Under the pieces are notes generated by a model that was not told the DNA's origin, did no database searches, and was given only the letters and a program-made list of their open reading frames with translations. Of a stretch of 64,000 bases of DNA, positions 38,702 to 50,600 are shown piece after piece. A program made the position numbers and the translations under genes. The DNA comes from Argopecten irradians (lineage: Eukaryota > Mollusca > Bivalvia > Pectinida > Pectinidae): NCBI RefSeq assembly GCF_041381155.1, contig NC_091134.1, positions 54,881,944 to 54,945,943 on the forward strand, written 5' to 3'. Within the stretch, counting starts at the first letter, position 1. Every line of letters starts with the position of its first letter.

Positions 38702-38787
38702 CACAGTGATGGCAAACTCCGAACTGATAACTACATAGAGCGTTTGGTGAGTGTATATAATACCACACTGGCAGTTAGTGACGTCAC
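38702..38787 (-). promoter_or_regulatory. Promoter and 5'UTR exon of paralogue B
   Basis: On the minus strand: GTGACGTCAC at 38787-38778, a TATA-like TATTATATAC about 20-30 nt further on (around 38760-38750), then a 5'UTR exon ending GGTAG at 38697 before GTGATT. A matching acceptor (GTATTTTTCAG) lies at about 38583, 46 nt before the ATG. The CRE-to-donor spacing is 82 bp here and 75 bp in paralogue A. Confidence 0.55.
38778..38787. promoter_or_regulatory. CRE palindrome GTGACGTCAC upstream of paralogue B
   Basis: The same ten-base CREB/ATF-type site as upstream of paralogue A, about 242 bp before the start codon and just upstream of a TATA-like sequence. Confidence 0.6.
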
Positions 38788-39713
38788 TACATACAGGTAC
38801 AAACTTCAGGTATACCTAGCGATTTCACGGTCAAGGTTCACGCGATCTGTTTCACGTGTAAAAGGATATTGAACATCATCAATAAACATTTTGTATAAGC
38901 ATTTATTATGCTATCTATATCGCATGGTTTAAAAAGAAAACATCTATAGAAAGGAATACTCGTTAATCAATCTGATATGTATTACCTATACACATCAGAG
39001 AAAATCAAGCGTAATTATCCTGTCAGCCAGAGAATCTCTGTTTCAACATATGGATACAAGCAGTAATTACCTAATTGATAATTATAAACTACACATATCA
39101 AGCAGATACAATGCAATCCATGCACCTGATCACGCCTGCCTACCGGCCCACGTTTATATATACACACGTGAACACTGTCTGTCCTTAGATGACCAGACTG
39201 GTGTCTAGCGCATTGTCAGCTTAATACGACCTTCACCATGCTAAGCTTTTAATTGAACACTTGTTCGTGTTCTCAAGCTAATTCTTTTATTGATCATATA
39301 GTAATTAGAAATGTCTATCATTAGAGGTGTACGTTGTACTTATAGATATGAGTGCTTAGATGTTCTATTTTAATATTGTAAGCTAACCGAGCTTTGATTA
39401 ATTCAAAGCTCATACCGTAAATATATGAAGCTAGATTAGTACTATAAATAGTATACCAAAAAGTCAAGGTCAGTTACAGGTAATAATAGCACGTGATTAT
39501 CAGCTGTAGTTGCCCCGTCTAGCCATTGTTTGAACACTATATCACAGGTGTTTCTGATAATTCTGTGGTATATACATGTACATGCATGATACTTATTTTT
39601 GTTTTGTCAAACCGCTTCAGTTTATTGTAAAATGTGTAATTTTTGCACATAGGTAAAAATGAGCAATGAAAACTAGAAATTATGATTATCAAAAATTGTT
39701 CATCATTAACAGC
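38788..39713. other. Non-coding upstream region of micropeptide gene B
   Basis: No ORF. Contains AGGTATAC-type words also seen near the gene A promoter. Confidence 0.35.
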
Positions 39714-39882
39714 AACCAATGATTTATAAGTATACGTCCTTACAACAACCAAGGATTTATAAGAATACGTCCTTACAACAACCAAGGATTTATAAGTATA
39801 CGTCCTTACAACAACCAAGGATTTATAAGTATACGTCCTTGCAACAACCAAGGATTTATAAGTATACGTCCTTACAACAACA
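39714..39882. repeat. 33-bp minisatellite, five copies
   Basis: Unit AACCAAGGATTTATAAGTAT then ACGTCCTTACAAC; the unit itself is partly palindromic (AAGGATTTATA / GGACGTAT). The same words recur at 40,846-40,905 and 40,970. The unit is a multiple of three, so frames stay open on both strands without being genes. Confidence 0.9.
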
Positions 39883-41099
39883 TACAAAAAAATGTATGTA
39901 ATTCTTTCTTTCTTTTTTTTTTGTGAAAAAAATATGGCCAATGCAAGATGTTAACAAATAATTAAATAAACCGGGTTCTTAATAACACCATAAAAAGAAC
40001 TTCTACTACATGTTTCATGTAAAACAATTAGGATACCTTTTAAGAGATACAGAATGATTGGTAATTTTATTTGTAATTTAAGTATATTTTGCATACATGC
40101 AAAACAGGGTATATAAAAAATTGATATAAAACAATGCAGAAAAATACAGAGGGTTAAAACATCAGTGAATACATTTTGCAGATGCCGCAAACAGATAAAT
40201 ATGTATGTTCCTGTAGACAGTGTAAACCCGAATGATGATGACATCTATTGCTTGAATGATGAAACCCTATCATGTTTATAAACAATTCCAATAGCCTGAA
40301 TCAGTAAATAATCAATTTCAAAGAAAACGTAGCATGTATATACTGATGTCTCAATAATTGCAACATTAAAACTTACCGTCATAAAAGTGTCGATCCTGGG
40401 ACTCTAACATCTACGTCTGATCCCGAATCCGTCTTTGTTTATAATGTGTACTTGCATGTTCGGAAAGCTACACATGCCATGATCATGAACTCACCACGTG
40501 CCTTTGTGTATATACACTGTGCTTACATTCAGTATCTACCTTTGAACCCGTTCCGGTCAGTTGCACACGGATCGGGCCAATTTTACACGGTGACCACGCA
40601 CTGGAAGCATGAACATACGGAGAGGTGCCCGTATGTTAGCCGTTCGTTATCGCTGTTTACATAATAATTAACCAAAGGCTATTGCCTTGGTAGCTAGATA
40701 ACTTATAGGCATGCTAAGCTGACTTACGTTATAATTTCACACATCACATAGGAAAGATCATTTATTTTTAACCACATTTAGTAATTCTAATTAGAAATTT
40801 ACATAGTACGTACGTGTATTTACAATGTAAATCTCTATCTATATCAAGGATTTATATACATCAAGGACGTATATATTCACTTATAAATCCTTGCTTACAT
40901 TAAGTTTTTTTTTATTTCATTACACATGTATATTTGACGAGAGGCATATACCTACACACCAAGGACGTATCCGTCCCACACGCAATTTAATATGTAGTTA
41001 GGATATTTATAGCGGATTAAGATGTATTCCAGAGTAAACATTTAAGGAAATATAGCCCTAGATATTTTTTATTAAAAACAAATCTCATAGAAAACGACG
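39883..41099. other. Non-coding spacer
   Basis: Scattered AAGGATTTATA/GGACGTAT words related to the 39.7-kb minisatellite. The 72-codon frame at 40,446 is unsupported. Confidence 0.35.
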
Positions 41100-42990
41100 T
41101 AACCCAGCAGCACAAATGTCTGATTTTGATGATCATTTCAAAGATATTTATGTTATAAATAATGATCATGTACACCATGATAATACGAATGACTCTACTG
41201 TGTTTGAGAAATTAGATCAGCCATGGCCAATTACCACTGGAAATTGAAAAGTCAATAATGTTTTGAACTCAGTTCTTTTCCCTGAAGCTTGGTCGACTGC
41301 TGTTATTATACCTGTTTATGAGAAAGGAGACCTTAGTGACCCTGCCAATTATAGAGATATTAGTCTTCTTAGCTGTATGGCAAAACTTTAAAAAAAAAAA
41401 AAACTCTTTTGACTCTATAGATAGATGCAAATTGTGGTTTGAATTATTTCAACTTGGGATCAGAGGAAACCTACTCAAAACTATGAAATCAATGTATAGC
41501 CAAGTAAAATCCTGTGTAACCATAAATGGGAGATGTTCAGATTTTTTTTGTAAACAATATGGGCCTCGCTCAGTGGGAACTTATGCCACCGATAATACTT
41601 TCTTTGTATGTTAATGACTTTGAAAACCATTTTATAGAACATGGAGTAAAGATTACCACTTTGGTGGGTTAAACCTTTTTCTCATGATGTATGCTGATGA
41701 CTTGGTTTTGTTTGTGGAATCTGCCAGGGATTTACAAAACATGCTGGACAACATTCATAATTATTCGGTAACGTGGAATACAACTGTGAATGTAGAAAAA
41801 ATAATGGTTTTAGGAAAAGTGTCAAGTTACGTAAAGAAGACTGTTAGTTTTATGATGACAAACAGTTGGTAGTTGTAGACCAATTAACATATTGGGGAGT
41901 TGTTTTTAGAACAAGTTTAATGCATTACAAAAGTTGTCGGAACAAGGGCGAAAGGCTGTTTTTGCTTTGTTTTCAAAATGTAAATCCACGCAAAGAATTT
42001 TGGTTACTCTTTTAAATTTATCACATACATATGTTAACAGTATATCAATTAATTTTATGCATTGGAAGTCTAAGGTGGCTGTAAAGCTCCCGATATTGAA
42101 AAAATACAGCTTGAATTCTGTAAAAGGATATTACACGTTAAAAAATCCACATGCAATGTAATGATTTATTTTGAACTTGGGCGTTTTCCTCTTTTTTTTT
42201 CACCAGAAAGTATCGTATGATAAAATACTGATTGAAAACTATAATTTCTAATAAATGTATTTTGAAAACTACCTATAATGTTTTATTGAATTTACCAAAA
42301 TCGAACAATGTATTTAATTGGATAGAATTTGTTAAAGATATATTATACAGTCATGGTTTTGGTGATGTTTGGGTAAACCAGCATACAGTTGTTCCTTCAA
42401 ATGTTTTACCTATAATCAAACAAAGAATTAATGATATAGCTTTTCAATAGTTGTCATCTACATTAGAAAACTCTTCTAAGTTTTATTTATATCGTCACCT
42501 GGTGAATCGAGTTGTTTTACAAACTTATTTTGACAAAGTATATCCCAAACAAAAATCGCATTGTATTGACAAAAAAATAAGGTTATCGGCACATAACTTG
42601 TGTATTGAATTTGGACGTTTTTCAAATTTAGATAGAAGTGAGCGTGTTTGTTGGTTTTGTGACCCTAATCGTGATATTGAGGACGAATATAATTTTATTC
42701 TTACTTGTCCAATTTACCAAGATATTAGAATGAAATTTGTAAAAAGACATTATTGGGAAAAACCTTCTATATTTAAGTTAACCAAACTTTTGAGTACTGC
42801 GAGCATAAAAGAACTAAATCTACTGAGTAAATATTTATATAATGCAACTATTTTCAGAAAATCATTATTGTAATGCTATTATCCACTTATCCTGTATGCA
42901 TGTTAATCGTATTTGGATATTATTTTTATATTTTAAAAAAAACTAAATAAGTTGAAAAACTAACTGTTTAGAAAAGAATTTGAATTGGAA
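41100..42990 (+). pseudogene. Non-LTR retrotransposon (LINE) reverse transcriptase relic
   Basis: Fragments in shifting frames: FPEAWSTAVIIPVYEKGDLS and NYRDISLLSCMAKL (RT start); after an apparent deletion beside a poly-A run near 41,390, DSIDRCKLWFELFQLGIRGN and a QVKSCVTINGRCSDFF stretch; then MYADDLVLFVESARDLQNML with the catalytic YADD box (41,687). The C-terminal part (42,232-42,873) contains RVCWFCDPNRDIEDEYNFIL followed by TCPIY, the Cys/His-like motif of many animal LINEs. At least one stop splits that part (42,448). It lacks the endonuclease, so it is 5'-truncated and dead. Clade (CR1/I/Nimb-like) not resolved. Confidence 0.85.
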
Positions 42991-43729
42991 GGATTGCATG
43001 TGCTATCATTAGTTAAATGATCCATGGAAACAAGACATCCCCTTGGCGTAGATATACCGAGGATGAATGGTATTCCCTTAATGTGAATGCAGATATATAA
43101 CAGCAAGATATATGAAATATCATTTAGTCAGAAGTCCTATATCTTAAAAAGTTAATTTAGTTGTACACAAAATGAAAAACTGTTAAATACTTAAATATAG
43201 GTAAATATATTTTGTTATCTTAAAGGGACAATTCACTCAAGGTTATTTGTTTACGTAACCAAGAAGCAAAATGTGGCACAAATGTATTGTTCTACATTTC
43301 TTATGAAACATATAACACAAAATATTGACAAATTCCACGTCATTGTTTAGTATTTTAATTGATACCGTTGTAATTACAAATCGTTAATCAATACGATTAA
43401 GCAGATACAATATGTACTCTGTACCCATACCCGCGCCAACGTAACGCACGTTAAACAAATAAACTACATAACCACTGAGGAGGTGATAAAATGATTTTTT
43501 TAGGCAAGAAAACTCAACTTATAAGGTAAACACACTACTGTCAGGGCGATTTGAACAGTTCTAGACAAAAGTTGCATTACTCTACGAGCAAGGGACAGGG
43601 TTCGGCATACAAGATGTTCGACCACAATGTGTAATGGCGGACAGCGAGCGAGTTTGAACATTTCACACGCATTTCACCACCATGGGTTTTTCTGGCATAT
43701 CACAGTAAAACCGACTGATCTAATTTCCA
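42991..43729. other. Non-coding spacer
   Basis: Nothing recognised between the LINE relic and the 76-bp array. Confidence 0.4.
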
Positions 43730-44440
43730 GGTGAAAGTGTTATATTATATAGAATATATTATCAGACTTGTGTGAATGGTATGGTAGAATTAGATTGTAT
43801 TTGGAGGTGAAAGTGTTATATTATATAGAATATATTATCAGACTTGTGTGAATGGTATGATAGAATGAGCTTGTATTTGGAGGTGAAAGTGTTATATTAT
43901 ATAGAATATATTATCAGACTTGTGTGAATGGTATGGTAGAATTAGCTTGTATTTGGAGGTGAAAGTGTTATATTATATAGAATGTATTATCAGACTTGTG
44001 TGAATGGTATGATAGAATTAGCTTGAATTTGGAGGTGAAAGTGTTATATTATATAGAATATATTATCAGACTTGTGTGAATGGTATGATACAATTAGATT
44101 GTATTTGGAGGTGAAAGTGTTATATTATATAGACTATATTATCAGACTTGTGTGAATGGTATGATAGAATGAGCTTGTATTTGGAGGTGAAAGTGTTATA
44201 TTATATAGAATATATTATCAGACTTGTGTGAATGGTATGGTAGAATTAGATTGTATTTGGAGGTGAAAGTGTTATATCATATAGAATATATTATCAGACT
44301 GATGACTGGTATGATAGAATTAGATTGTACTTGGAGGTGAAAGTGTTATATTATATAGAATATATTATCAGACTGATGACTGGTATGATAGAATTAGATT
44401 GTACTTGGAGGTGAAAGTGTTATATTATATAGAATATAAT
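43730..44440. repeat. 76-bp tandem array, part 1 (about 9 copies)
   Basis: Unit TTGGAGGTGAAAGTGTTATA ... ATTATCAGACTTGTGTGAAT ... Copies are nearly identical; the last two share a deletion (GACTGATGACTGG in place of GACTTGTGTGAATGG). Confidence 0.92.
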
Positions 44441-44792
44441 TCAATTTTGCTTGCTACGAGCATTTTCATTGGCTTAAAAATTTACTTTATCAGCCCATAA
44501 AGGAAAAAATGGCGTCACCGTTTATAACGTTGCTTCTGATTGGCTGAGATGACGGCGTAATGATTTCATAGACAAAAGAGTCCCAAAATGAATCTTGAAT
44601 ATTGAAGAGATTATCTTTAGTAAATTGAATTATAAGGATTAATTTGAATATATTTTTTATGTTATGGAGATATAACACAAAAATCTGAGTGTACTCTCAT
44701 CATAAACCGCTTCGCGGTTTATTTAGAGTACACTCAGATTTTTGTGTTATATCTCCATAACATAAAAAATCTATTCAAGTTAATCCTTAAAT
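44440..44792. mobile_element. Insertion with long hairpin inside the tandem array
   Basis: The array stops at ...AGAATATA and resumes ATATTATCAG..., so about 350 bp has been inserted with duplication of a few A/T bases. The right half is a hairpin with 64-bp arms (44634-44697 and 44725-44788, two mismatches) around the palindrome AAACCGCTTCGCGGTTT. The left half has ATTGGCT-type boxes and no ORF worth calling. Confidence 0.8.
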
Positions 44793-44945
44793 ATTATCAG
44801 ACTTGTGTGAATGGTATGATAGAATTAGCTTGTATTTGGAGGTGAAAGTGTTATATTATATAGAATATATTATCAGACTTGTGTGAATGGTATGATAGAA
44901 TTAGATTGTATTTGGAGGTGAAAGTGTTATATAGACTATATAAGC
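44793..44945. repeat. 76-bp tandem array, part 2 (about 2 copies)
   Basis: Continuation of the array after the insertion, ending in a shortened unit. Confidence 0.9.
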
Positions 44946-45179
44946 TTGTTACCAAATCCTAATGTACATCATTGAATTGTATTCTACATGTATTGTCTTA
45001 TCCTTGAATAAATATTGTTTAAACTACACACTGTCCTATTTGTGGTAACCCTATTGGTATGTTAAATATTAAACAATATTTTAACAATAGCTTTCGTACT
45101 AAATAGCATAGAGACAAACTAAGTTTTATCCCAATTAAAAAAGCTGTGCTACGGAACTCAATTAAATGCTAGGCTACAT

Positions 45180-46470
45180 AAAAGTCAACTGTATGGGGGA
45201 TAGGTTTATTAGTATGGCTTAAGGTTATTTGATATGTGAAAACCAGGCACGATTTCGTAGAAAATAGCTTACGATTGATAATATTTTGTTCTTAATTCAT
45301 TAATTAAATTGTCATAAATGATAAAAAAAATCCAGTTGTATTATATCGTATAACCGTTGATTTTGAAAAAAAACTTCGTAAAATACGCTATGCCGAAAAG
45401 GTTTTTGGAATAATATAATGGATGAGATTAATGGAAACATGTTTAATAGTGATATTTTGATATGCATCTATGCATTATTAAAATGTATCGTTCAATTGTA
45501 AATTATCGGATTATTTTCCAAGTGGAAACGTCTTAAGCCTAGGGGTAAATTGATCCCACTTTTAATTTAGTCGATATCTCAGAGATCAAGTAATTGTGTT
45601 TGCCAATATAAAGCGCAAGATCGAAATATACACCAATGAAAATTAAGAACTTATTTGATTATTCATTTAAAGTTTTTTATTTCGCTTTACGTTAACCATA
45701 CTTTGTCCTCGCAAACTGTCCAGCTGATTTGCAATTACGCATGCAGCTGAATGTTTTAATGAATATTTTAAACACAAAACTAAATCTATGGACTTTGGGT
45801 AATAGATTTGAATTTATGTTCAATGAGACGGTAAAGTATGTGGATAGTTGTACTTATTTAGGCACAAGTTTTTATCGAACTGGTTCAGTTTGATTATTTG
45901 GATGTAAGTCTGGGGCTTTACTGATATCAAAGTACATTTACCTGTATGGTTTTTTTGTTGTTTTTTTTAAAGAAAAAAATATTATTACTTATAGCCAGTG
46001 ATTAGTTCCAAATTAAATGGTATATGAGGAGTTAGGTATAGTATAACCCCACTTAGTAATACAAGGCTTATTTCATATTGGTCACAGCTGAGCCATTCTC
46101 TGGTTAGTAAATTGAATTTCACTTTATACTGGCTTTTCTGTCATTTTTACTATCATCCTATTGAAGATAACCCTGTTGCATATACAACTTTTGTTAAATA
46201 AATGCTTAACCAAAATGAGTTTAGGTTTTTACCTCCGAATACAATCCTTTGTGGCTAAAACATGATATATATAACACAGAAAAATAACTACAAAAAACCA
46301 ACAGAAACAATAACACCAGAATTGGAGATTGAAATTTGGCGAGATGATGAGGACATAGACACTCAATACCTTTCAGTGGGATGGATTAATGTTCTAACAT
46401 ACCTTATCTATAAAGCAATAGTTATTGTTTTTAGAAACTGGTGTAAATACTGATAACTAGCCACATTAAG
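45180..46470 (+). pseudogene. Second LINE reverse transcriptase relic, strongly decayed
   Basis: RT-like fragments across frames: ENQARFRR then IDNIFVLNSLI (45,238-45,310), VDFEKK (about 45,358), YASL-KMYRSIVNYR, FQVETS followed by a degenerate GLRQG-like part, PADLQL and NVLMNILNTKLNLWTLGNRF, then KYVDSCTYLGTSFYRTGS (about 45,835-45,890). Many stops and indels; older than the 41-43 kb copy. Confidence 0.65.
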
Positions 46471-47559
46471 GTTAATTATTACATACGTCTACATGTTTTA
46501 ATAATGGTCGCGACCTTAGCTCCAAATTCAATCTTTATTCAATATATTGTCTGTGTCTATTACTCTTATTTTAACTACAATATCGTGTAAACAAACAAAA
46601 ATATTATTCACAATGGAAATTACTTTCTCTCTTAAATCATATTATAACTATGAAATCAAACATTGATCAAAGAATTAAGTATTTTATGGTCTAAATTGTA
46701 GATTTCTGTCTCTCTTTGACAAATAACGTTATATGAAATATCAATAAATAAAGTAAAGGGTTACACTTTGTTCTCTAAAAGCAATCAGGTAAGTGTACCA
46801 AATTAATGTCAACATTGTCAACATACAGTAAAATTATCAATCAAAATAAAAAAAAAACACCTGATTGATCTAAAATACCATAAGCGGCTAAACAGTGTGT
46901 TATAAAATCATTAAATGTACCCCATTTTACAATAATATCCAAACAAAGTGAACGCATTCAACCCGAAATAATAATGACAGATATTGAACTGAGAATAAAT
47001 GAAAAATAAAGATGATTTATTAACAGTAGAAATAGTAACAACGAACGTAAAACTACGTAAACGAAGTACACCGTGTTTAGCGACGTTGAAGAACGATAGA
47101 TAGCAAATGAAAGCAATTACCAAGCACTGTAGTATGTGGTTGTAGTTCGATGCCATGAGGCTACACATGCATATGGGACGCGAGTAATCAGTTAATGGGT
47201 CATTATCTAGGAAATTTATTTATCAGATTTTATAATTTCTCTAAAGACCAAGATAACTGCAGGAAGTTAGCATTATAAATTATTGCCTTTGATTTCTTAA
47301 ATCGCTGTAGTCTATATTAATTTGCAGATAACGAAATACGCCGCATCAATTATATTATGTAACGATGCTGTTGCATTGTTGTTAATGATCGTGCTAATGA
47401 TGTATTGTAATTTTAATTGGACAAAACCCTATCGTCCAATCCGTCCAGGTGCATTCGTCCCGGAATTGGATATTACATGTAGTAGTGTGTTCTTATTGGA
47501 GTACTTTTTCTGGATAGAAAACCATGTTCTCTCTGATACTTTCGTATGTGATATTTCAG
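46471..47559. other. Upstream region of the receptor gene
   Basis: Should hold the missing 5' exon(s) or part of the first intron. An open stretch at 47,329-47,450 with a hydrophobic run (AVALLLMIVLMMYC) follows an acceptor-like TTTGCAG, but its phase and donor do not support a confident exon. Confidence 0.3.
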
Positions 47560-47605
47560 CTGGGGACTTTTGTTGATGTGTCAGGGACAAAGGGATATAA
47601 GTCAG
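47560..47605 (+). CDS. Receptor exon (first one found), start of N-terminal domain
   Basis: A 46-nt exon between an acceptor (atatttcag) and a strong donor (gtaagt). It begins in phase 0 and leaves one base, G, that joins AT of the next exon to make Asp. It is short, so it is the least certain exon of the set. The 5' exon or exons that should feed it are not identified. Confidence 0.6.
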
Positions 47606-50600
47606 GTAAGTCAGGATTATATATATGTAATTAATGGGGTATCATAAGTATAGTGTTGATTCATCGATGTTTATACGACAGTGTGTTATGACTCTTATTA
47701 TATCATCACGTTTGTTATGTCTGGAAATTCAAAATATGCTGAATGTGATCACGTATATCATTGACATCTTCTAACAAATGTTAGTTGTGAGAAAAATAAC
47801 CCTCCATTACTTAGTAAGAACATTTGAATCATCCAATACCCGAGACGAATACGGTTATGAGAGACTGCATATCTTTTCGAAGCAATTCTTTAAAAAGAAA
47901 TAGGAATGCTAATTGACACGGACTGCATGGATGTGGTACTTCAAATCAGATGAGGGAGTTTATTCTAAAGAGTTATTTACAAATTAACGAGCTAGTTTCA
48001 GGCTACTTAGTCAGAATCGTTCTATAAAAAACATAGAACGGTATGATGAAACTGTAACGGTCTACAGTGCAGTGTAATATTTTGCTTCAACAAAGGTTAG
48101 CAATACTATACTGAATGATCTGCCTTCGTTTTTCCCTTTTCTGACTCTGAGCAGTATCGCGTCACTTCATGTTTATACTGATTCAAGTTACCACTGTCAC
48201 ACGAAAACGTTCCTAGAGAACATTTAGGTATCCCTCATACTTCATAGCTCCAGCACGAAGTCGTTCGATACCTGTATGCCGCGTCGTTATCTCGCCTGTA
48301 ATTGCAATGCATTGTTTCCGATGTCGATTCAATAGTGAAGGATTGGACATTTTGCTTTTGTTGGGCTCATATAACGTCAGAAGTGGCTTCATTAAATATA
48401 ATGCGATGATTAGGGAATGTAACAAACATGCATAATTATATACAATCGCCCAATTTAGATATATTCTGGACATCTTTCAGATATTCTGCTGAATCCGTGT
48501 GGTTACAATGGAAACTTCACAAACACCACGCATCACCTACACGTACCTAATGGAATCATGTGGGTTCGACTGCAAGAGGTCCACGAAAGGGAAATATTTC
48601 TGATAGCCAAGCAACGTAAGAAATATGCTCATTTTCTAAAATTATGTTGACATAACGTCTGTTTTGATTGGACTATTTTCATGATCTAATCCTCGTTAGA
48701 TTCATAGAAAATGACGAGGCGTTGTCGAAACCTACTATACATTCTGACATTCCGACCTACTGCATGCTTATAGGGGATCGACTGACAAACTGGACACGGT
48801 ACAGCAGATCCCAATCACGAATAGACTAACTGTTATATATATTTTATAACCTTTTTACTAAGAATAAACGTAAGTTGCCGTTAGATATGTATTTTCTTAC
48901 CTTTATTCAGAAAATATTATGTTAATCCCAAAATAACCATTCGAAAACATCGTTAGCCTCAATTTTTGTGATCAAGGTGACAGTGAGCAGTAGATTTGAA
49001 CAATTTATGAAAATAAGGCACAAGCCTTAGAAATCTTAATAGTCATTTCATTGTATTTACAAAAGTATGTATATGTTTAATCTTCTCAACATTTGGAATA
49101 GCAATATGAAATTGAGATAAAGATTTCGTTATTTTCTAAGCTTAATCATGCATGTAAATACCATGGTAACTACAAAAAAAATACCTGAAAATTAACAAAA
49201 TATAATTATTTTATTAGCGAAATATTGCAGAAAATTGTACACATTTTTTTTCTTGAGACCTGCATCAAATTAAGCATTTTTATCGCAATGGCAAAATAGG
49301 CTAACTTATTTCATAGACCAATCCAACAGACTTTTCGATAATGCCTGAATCTGCGCCATGGAGTTTGCTTCAAGTAAAGCTAGCATTTCCAGTCAAGACG
49401 AACTCTTGGAGGAACCTAAAATTGTAATTTCTAACCCATTTCAGTTATATTTATTTTAAAATAAATGAAACTTAAATCAAAACTTGAATATCGATTGTAC
49501 CAATTTTCAAATATATATATATTTTTTATGTATGGTTCAAAACATGGACTCCCAACTTAATAAAACCATGGATGTTATTTTTATCAAAGATACAAGTTAA
49601 AACATTTTGATCGAAATCGAGTACATCGTTGGTTTAGACACTAAATGTTAATTGAAGAACCCTATCGAGCTATGTCCTTTCACGAGGACGAAAGAACTTT
49701 TCTCATTCTATAGCGAAACATTGATCCAGATATATTAGACAAAATGTAATAAGTATCTTGTAAGCAATAAGTGTGTACTTACTAATGCACATTTCCTCTG
49801 ATAAAGGACTCAAACTATCTTCAATTAAATGAAGACATGTTGCATAATATTGACATATACCCGTAATTAATTTCATTGTGTTGAATATAGAAGTTTTTGA
49901 TAATCTCGTATCGACAATATAGTTGCCGGATCGATTGAAATTTTTTAATATTAAATTGCATTTATCTTTGAACAGTGATGGCCTTAAAAAGAAACCATAC
50001 AGATTTAGTGATAATGTCGTCAAAACTGATGAGAGCTTTTCCTGTCCAAATCCAACAATCATTCGCACCTATGGAGGTGATTTCCATGACCGCTCTGGCT
50101 AATCCTCCGTATACCCCTCAAATGTTTGATCAATCTCAAGATGGCGGCAATGACTGTTTCCCCTGCACAGATAACGCAAGTGTCCATTTTGGAATTTCGA
50201 GTATCCCCGAGAAGGGCGAAGACTGGTGGTCGTATCAAGCGATGACTTTTGCTGACGCTATTTTCGAGCATTTGAAATGGTCAACTGTATATGTATTTTA
50301 CGAAGAAAAAATGCGTAAGTAGATTATCTATAATCATGTCTATAAATGATTTAATGATACATTTTCATTATTCGGTACGATGCGGTTTTTATTGCTCTAC
50401 ATGGTTAAGATTTTTGTCCTAAATGTGTATTTACATATTCAAAACTTCCTACTCTTCTGTCTAAAATGACAGACAAAAGACGTTACCATCGCTGTCTAGA
50501 AAAGACATACCGGTAATTAATTGTCTATTTGTATGGTGTATTGTAAATGTAACTCAAAATCATGTACATGCTAAAATAGTTTGAAATATTTCTTGTATCA

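Noticed and set aside
46911..47168. Minus-strand 85-codon ORF with a signal-peptide-like start
   Set aside because: Hydrophobic N-terminus (LQCLVIAFICYLSFFNVA) is suggestive, but there is no motif, no clear donor and no downstream exon.
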